This document shows positions 8,301 to 11,818 of a stretch of DNA of 11,818 nt, piece after piece. Each line of letters opens with the position of its first letter. Position 1 is the first letter of the stretch. A model generated the notes under the pieces. The model was not told the DNA's origin and ran no database searches. It saw only the letters and a list, made by a program, of their open reading frames with translations. Both the position numbers and the translations under genes were made by a program. Origin of the DNA: Rodentolepis nana (taxonomy: Eukaryota; Platyhelminthes; Cestoda; Cyclophyllidea; Hymenolepididae); assembly GCA_900617975.1 (NCBI GenBank), contig UZAE01012121.1, positions 4,657 to 16,474 on the forward strand, read 5' to 3'.

Positions 8301-10796
8301 ATCTCGAGAATATCTCGCAAATTCTTGATTGCCTCAATATCGGAGGTAAGAAGAGGTTAGAGTTCATCATTATGTCACTTTCACTTTTATTACTAACCTT
8401 ATCGCACATTGTGCGTCTGAAGAATGAGTATGGTTTGCTTGTGTTAACGAATTGGATCAGTGGACAGTAGTAGTGGTATGAAAAGACACTACGCCGATAC
8501 TCTTCAGGATCGTCTTTTGCTCCTGGAACCCGAGTGAATCCGGGTCCCAAAATTCCCGTGGGTTTCATCGCGTCGTAAACGCTCCAAGTTACGCCTTCAA
8601 AGAAGATTAATTTTCGCTTATCCACGCTGCGAATTCGGAATACAAGAAAGTCGTAAACCGGTGCCAAATTGTGTTTGCCCGCGTAAGCTTTTAAATTGTA
8701 AAAAAATTAAATTCATTAATTAAATTTTATAATTAGGAAGTACGCATACTTTTAAGTGTACCGAATTGGTTCTTTGGTGCCGAGGAAATCTTTTAAGAAT
8801 AATGTAATGTTATTAATAGTCTTAGTGACTTCATTCTTGACTTAAGCACAGTTATTTGCACAAATTGTTCTGATTATGAGGTGTTTATAAATCGAAATTA
8901 AAATACAATAAAAGAAGGCGAAATCGGATGCTGCAACCTTTTCATTAACTCTGTAATGCCCTGCATGGGACCATACGGTCCTCTTTCAAAGAAAGATCCA
9001 TTGTATTAGAGTCGTAATAGATTGCGCTACTGACGTTTGAAACATGTTCAATATTTCAATGGGCTTCGCCACCAAAACACATCACGTCGGCGGCATCTGT
9101 CTGCTGTGAGACACGCGTGAGTGAAGTTGGGGGCATTCTTTAAAGATAATTCGGGAGCCGAGAGTGACTGAATTGTCTGGAGGTTGTTTAAGATTGCTGA
9201 GGTAAAAATAATTTGATTAACTGTCTTTTTACGAACATAAATAACCAGGCAGTTGTTTACTACAATGCGACAGAGCATCTTATAACCCAGCCTGGCCTGA
9301 TCTATCCAAATTTAGTAGACCTTTGTTTACCATCTCAAGATATTTTGGTGATTTCGTGCAAACAACAAGAAAACTGCAGAAAGACCTCGGATCAACTAGA
9401 TTGGCAGGCAAGCGAAGCGAATTAGTCGCACATAATCAAATAATTATGTCCTAAAGGAAGGTTATTATGCGATCGGACGCTTTATTCTGCTACGTTAACC
9501 TTGATTTCATTGGTTAAAAACCATTGAATCAAAAGCTTGGCACTTGTACAAATTGGATTAACATTTATCTTCATCAATACATTAGCCCTATTTGTATGCA
9601 GTGGTATATCCTGTTTCAATGCATCTTCGTTTAACCTCATTAAAGTGATCTGAATTTACCTGAAGACTAGCTTTTATATACATTCAACAAAGCTTGAGGA
9701 ACCTTAACTTATAGTGGATTATTTGAGTATTTCACTCCCAGATACTCTTACATTATATTCGACTGAAATGAATGGTGTCAAAGATTGGATTTAACGAGTA
9801 GATGAACATGCACAAACTTTATTCCGTCATTGAATATGTCATAACCAAAACTCGTTACAACCCCTGAGTATCAATGACAGTTTCCAAAACGAAACGGGAA
9901 AACTCCTGAATGCTCAAAGTGATAGTTCCTTTATTCACCTATGGAATATATTTCGAATTCAGCTTAATTGAGGTAAGTGACTTTCCTGTATTATATGCAT
10001 TACTTCAGTTATTTTCGAAAACTTATTACTATTAGTTGGGCAATCTTCCACGTATTTTCAATGTATTGATTGAATGTATTGCTCGCAATTAGTCAGTAAT
10101 TGAATTACCTGGGATGGCTCGTAGAGGGTTAGTGTAGACATTCCCAGCAAATGGTTCATTTATGAGCTCATATCCGAGAACATTGGTTTTATTCTTGAAT
10201 CTTTTGGCCACCTCTTCCCAAAAGTCACCCCAATAATTCCAGGCGAGTTTCTCATTGTCATAAATATCCTGAAATGCCTTTTGACACGCATAAGTGGTAT
10301 ACCCCTCCCAGTCGCCAGATGGGGTGCTTCTCATAGGCCAAGGGTACTTGAATATAAACGGGGGTTTGGAGAAACGCTTCAACAGCCAAAGAGGAATTGC
10401 ATCATACGAACCGAACATTGAAGACAAGGAGTCCTGGTGCATATCGAGAATGACATAAATTCCAGCTTTGGCAAATTTATCAACCTGCATTTCAATGGCT
10501 TCAAAGTATGATTCATTTAATCGATCAGGTCCTTCAGGATATGCCGGATGCCAAAGAACTCCTAGTCGAACAACATTGAAACCCCATTTACGAAATAAAT
10601 CCAGTCTCTTATCTGAAACATCATCCGCATCATAGTATGGTGGTTTCTTGTACACCGAGTTAATTCCATGAAACATCAATACTCGGCCTTGAGAATCGAC
10701 AAACTGGGCATTTTCGTCTAAATGCACTTCAGGCAGTTGAGCGAGAGAATTAAAGTTAAAAATGAAGAGGAGAACGATGAGAAGTAGCAATTGCAT
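5064..10796 (-). CDS. Endoglycoceramidase-type GH5 glycoside hydrolase, complete, four exons
   Basis: Spliced CDS is join(10796..10109, 8687..8398, 7063..6836, 5384..5064), 1527 nt, 508 residues plus TAA. Family enzymes cleave the bond between the oligosaccharide and ceramide of glycosphingolipids, in lysosomes or outside the cell. Seen: a signal peptide at residues 1-20 (MQLLLLIVLLFIFNFNSLAQ), FHGIN near 42-46, VVRLG 75-79, DMHQD 118-122, acid/base Glu214 in LINEP, SYHYY 299-303, nucleophile Glu351 in LTEFG, SWTYW 382-386, and a C-terminal beta-type domain opening with SRAYPIATAGTP (407-418). The order and spacing are those of endoglycoceramidases, and the length is normal for them. Sequons lie at N94, N202, N311, N427 and N438, consistent with secretion. 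The start is secure: an in-frame TGA lies at 10868-10866 and the first in-frame ATG is at 10796. No transmembrane segment or GPI tail is obvious. Whether the substrate is glucosyl- or galactosyl-type lipid cannot be told. Confidence 0.93.
5490..5690 (+). repeat. SINE-like element with tRNA-type internal promoter boxes (in intron 3, opposite to the gene)
   Basis: On the plus strand, TGGCAGCGTGTTGG (5504-5517) resembles an RNA polymerase III A box, and GGTTTGATTCC (5544-5554) resembles the B box (consensus GGTTCGANTCC). The spacing is in the tRNA range. GGG-TTTGATT-CCC (5543-5555) would form a T-arm with a seven-base loop. The following ~130 bp are more GC-rich than the surroundings. No A-rich tail or target-site duplication was identified and no second copy is in the window, so the extent is a guess. 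Confidence 0.4.
6482..6675 (+). repeat. Dispersed repeat, copy B (in intron 3, opposite to the gene)
   Basis: This copy shares CACGCGTGTCTCACAGCAGA, GATATCAGACG, ATCTGTTACGA and ATGGAGCTTACTTTGAAAGA with the other copies, in the same order. It is shorter because the middle (the ACATGTTTCAAACG part) is missing. Edges are approximate. Confidence 0.7.
6836..7063 (-). CDS. Exon 3 of the endoglycoceramidase gene (residues 327-402)
   Basis: The acceptor is a clear tttactttccag|TTT at 7064/7063 and the exon opens in phase 0 with FIMPKMF. It contains the nucleophile motif LTEFG (Glu351) after AKRLKSG, then ADTRLQSWTYWD, the aromatic segment that lines the active site in this family. It ends GCT ACG before a consensus GTGAGT donor at 6835, phase 0. 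The frame runs past the donor to a TGA at 6752, but that tail (VSKVKP onward) is intron sequence. Confidence 0.93.
7276..7299. repeat. Short inverted repeat in intron 2
   Basis: CATTAGGGAAAG-C-CTTTCCCAATG: a perfect seven-base-pair core GGGAAAG/CTTTCCC, extended by four pairs past a single bulged A. Confidence 0.7.
7405..7439. repeat. Compact hairpin in intron 2
   Basis: TGTGTGTCGA pairs with TCGACGCACA (ten pairs, one T-G). After a small internal loop an inner GGC/GCC closes an AATTC loop. Total length is 35 bases, well below that of a microRNA precursor. Confidence 0.65.
8398..8687 (-). CDS. Exon 2 of the endoglycoceramidase gene (residues 230-326)
   Basis: The acceptor reads ttacaatttaaaag|CT. 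The CT completes a GCT Ala codon with the last G of exon 1, and the protein continues YAGKHNLAPVYDFL, which matches the family's conserved segment between the NEP motif and the next strand. The exon also carries LIFFEGVTW (256-264) and the conserved SYHYYC (299-304). It ends ATG TGC GAT AAG before a GTTAGTA donor at 8397, phase 0. The acceptor has a weak pyrimidine tract, but it is the only nearby AG that keeps both frame and homology. Confidence 0.9.
8688..10108 (-). other. Intron 1 of the endoglycoceramidase gene (1421 nt)
   Basis: GTAATT donor, TTTAAAAG acceptor, phase 1. Its downstream half carries repeat copy C (about 8935-9152), which lies in the same direction as the gene. The upstream half, 9153-10080, is AT-rich. 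I see no conserved coding frame there; the open frame at 9213-9425 on the plus strand looks like chance. Confidence 0.85.
8935..9152 (-). repeat. Dispersed repeat, copy C (in intron 1, same direction as the gene)
   Basis: Read on the minus strand it contains CACGCGTGTCTCACAGCAGA, then AACATGTTTCAAACG, TCTATTACGACTCTA, CTTTGAAAGAGGACCGTATG and GTCC, in the order seen in copy A. The many substitutions between copies indicate old, independent insertions. Edges are approximate. Confidence 0.7.
10109..10796 (-). CDS. Exon 1 of the endoglycoceramidase gene (residues 1-230)
   Basis: This exon holds the signal peptide, the first beta strand (FHGINSVYKKPPY), VVRLGVLWHPAYPEGP, DMHQD and the acid/base motif LGYELINEP. 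It ends ...ATC CCA G before the donor GTAATT (10108 downwards), so the junction is phase 1. The reading frame would run on to a stop at 10089, but those last six residues do not fit the family and lie in the intron. The open frame also extends upstream to 10865, but only with a TTG codon directly after a TGA, so the upstream 23 codons are 5' untranslated. Confidence 0.93.
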
Positions 10797-11276
10797 AGCT
10801 TGACTTGTTTCATCAATTAAGAGTGCATTCCAGATAAACAGTGGTATATTCTGGGGCTTAACCAATCACAATTGCGGTTTTCAAGGGTAGCAGACAATAA
10901 GGTGATCATACAATGGCCTGAAATTTTTAAAGCTAGTTTTCTATCTCTCCTGTGTGCGGTGTGTGTGCGACCGAACCAAGTTCTTATTGGTGCTTAAGTT
11001 GTGGCATCCATCAATCAGCCGTTTTTGTTTGGATCCACATAATTTTTCAATAATTCTCACATTCCTATAGTCACTAAATCCCTTTCGCATTAGAAACAAG
11101 GTATTGAATTAAATATTTGTTTGTCGCCTAAAAATACTCCAATCTCGATATTGCTTTATTGGAATGAAGTAAAAATCTAGAAATTGCACTTCAAGTAAAT
11201 ACGCCATTACTAAGATTTATTCTTTGTGACCCAGATAATAGGTAGTGTTCATAACAATTTAGTTTTTGAACTAAAT

Positions 11277-11392
11277 TTTTGGAAGTTGGAATGAGTGGAA
11301 ATTGGTATTTATACCTATGCTTGGAACAATTTGTGTTGTTTTAATCACGTGACTCAACACCAATTGATTAGGTGGTAGCGTCACTTCCAAAA
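11277..11392. repeat. Nested inverted repeats around an E-box palindrome
   Basis: The outer arms TTTTGGAAGT (11277-11286) and ACTTCCAAAA (11383-11392) are perfectly complementary. Inside are AAATTGGT/ACCAATTG-type arms, the palindrome GGTATTTATACC, GTGTTG/CAACAC, and TCACGTGA (11345-11352) containing the E-box CACGTG. Just upstream, AATTTAGTT (11256-11264) and AACTAAATT (11269-11277) form another perfect hairpin. Confidence 0.5.
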
Positions 11393-11716
11393 GTTCCAAG
11401 TTTCAATGTGGACTCAAATCCAATCTATTTGTACTTTGTTCTCCAGATTTCCGAAATTCAGTTTAAAATCCATTTGCACAATAAAAGATCAGTTTTTCTA
11501 AACTGCCATTCAAGTTTAATTATCTTAAAAAGTAATTAGGAGAGTGCAGTAATAACTAAACGAGCGTATTGTAATTGCTTGCTGCATCAAAATTGATTGA
11601 AAAGTAGTTGTCCTATAATAATTGCTAATTACCCTTCCATTATCTTTCAAAATTCTTAAAAAGCGATCATTTGTAGCTGCCTACTTACATCATAATACAC
11701 TTGCATTGGACTAACA

Positions 11717-11728
11717 TTGGTGCACCAA
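11717..11728. repeat. Twelve-base perfect palindrome
   Basis: TTGGTGCACCAA. Its left part, TTGGTGCAC, recurs at 11781-11789. It could be a dimeric protein binding site or chance. Confidence 0.5.
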
Positions 11729-11818
11729 GAGAACGACTTGAAATAGTTAATAGAAATTTTTCTTCATCCTGAGGTTCAGTTTGGTGCACATTGTCCGAAG
11801 TGAACACCAAGCAAGGGT

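Larger units (their letters stand above)
7064..8397 (-). other. Intron 2 of the endoglycoceramidase gene (1334 nt)
   Basis: GTTAGTA donor, TTTACTTTCCAG acceptor, phase 0. It contains two compact inverted repeats (7276-7299 and 7405-7439). A pyrimidine-rich plus-strand stretch at about 7920-8190 has an open frame of 74 codons without recognisable protein features. That stretch may be an old repeat, but no second copy is recognisable in this window. Confidence 0.85.
10797..11818. other. Upstream flank of the endoglycoceramidase gene
   Basis: About 1 kb with no supported coding sequence. It should contain the promoter, but no strong TATA box is seen; AATATAC near 10845 is weak. A CCAAT motif on the plus strand lies at 10862-10866. 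A short GT-rich stretch is at about 10951-10969. AG at CCCCAG|AATATACC (about 10851-10856) could be an acceptor for an untranslated first exon, which I cannot confirm. Confidence 0.5.

Noticed and set aside
9048..9425. Open frames on both strands in intron 1
   Set aside because: Short, no domains, partly within repeat copy C; they sit between well-supported splice sites.
10797..10865. N-terminal extension of exon 1 by 23 codons
   Set aside because: The extension would start at TTG directly after an in-frame TGA and would bury the signal peptide; the ATG at 10796 is the first available.

Overview
The window is nuclear DNA from an animal. It is AT-rich and gene-sparse, and it contains one multi-exon gene with GT..AG introns, AATAAA polyadenylation signals, a TATA box and several diverged dispersed repeats. 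Bacterial-style operons and ribosome binding sites are absent. I lean towards an invertebrate, perhaps a parasitic worm, but the sequence does not settle the taxon.

Two protein genes are supported, both on the minus strand and both predicted to enter the secretory pathway. (1) A four-exon gene (CDS 10796 down to 5064) encodes a complete 508-residue endoglycoceramidase-type glycoside hydrolase of family 5. The exons join at phases 1, 0 and 0, both catalytic glutamates are present, and the length is normal for the family. (2) A single-exon gene (2092 down to 1415) encodes a 225-residue secreted cysteine-rich protein that I do not recognise. It has a signal peptide, a Thr/Asn-rich spacer, a dense CCC-x-C cysteine knot-like block and a probably helical C-terminal half. 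It has its own TATA box and polyadenylation signal.

Layout in plus coordinates: 1-41 is a poly-C run at the window edge. 42-1330 is non-coding and holds a second C run and copy A of an unnamed dispersed repeat. 1347-2130 is the cysteine-rich gene. 2131-5000 is intergenic and holds two copies of a ~320-bp repeat in inverted orientation. 5014-10796 is the glycosidase gene, whose 1.3-1.45 kb introns carry copies B and C of the first repeat, a SINE-like element with tRNA-type A and B boxes, and small hairpins. 10797-11818 is the upstream flank, with nested inverted repeats around an E-box palindrome.

The two genes have no demonstrable functional link beyond shared strand and predicted secretion. 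No rRNA, functional tRNA, CRISPR array or intact autonomous transposon was seen.
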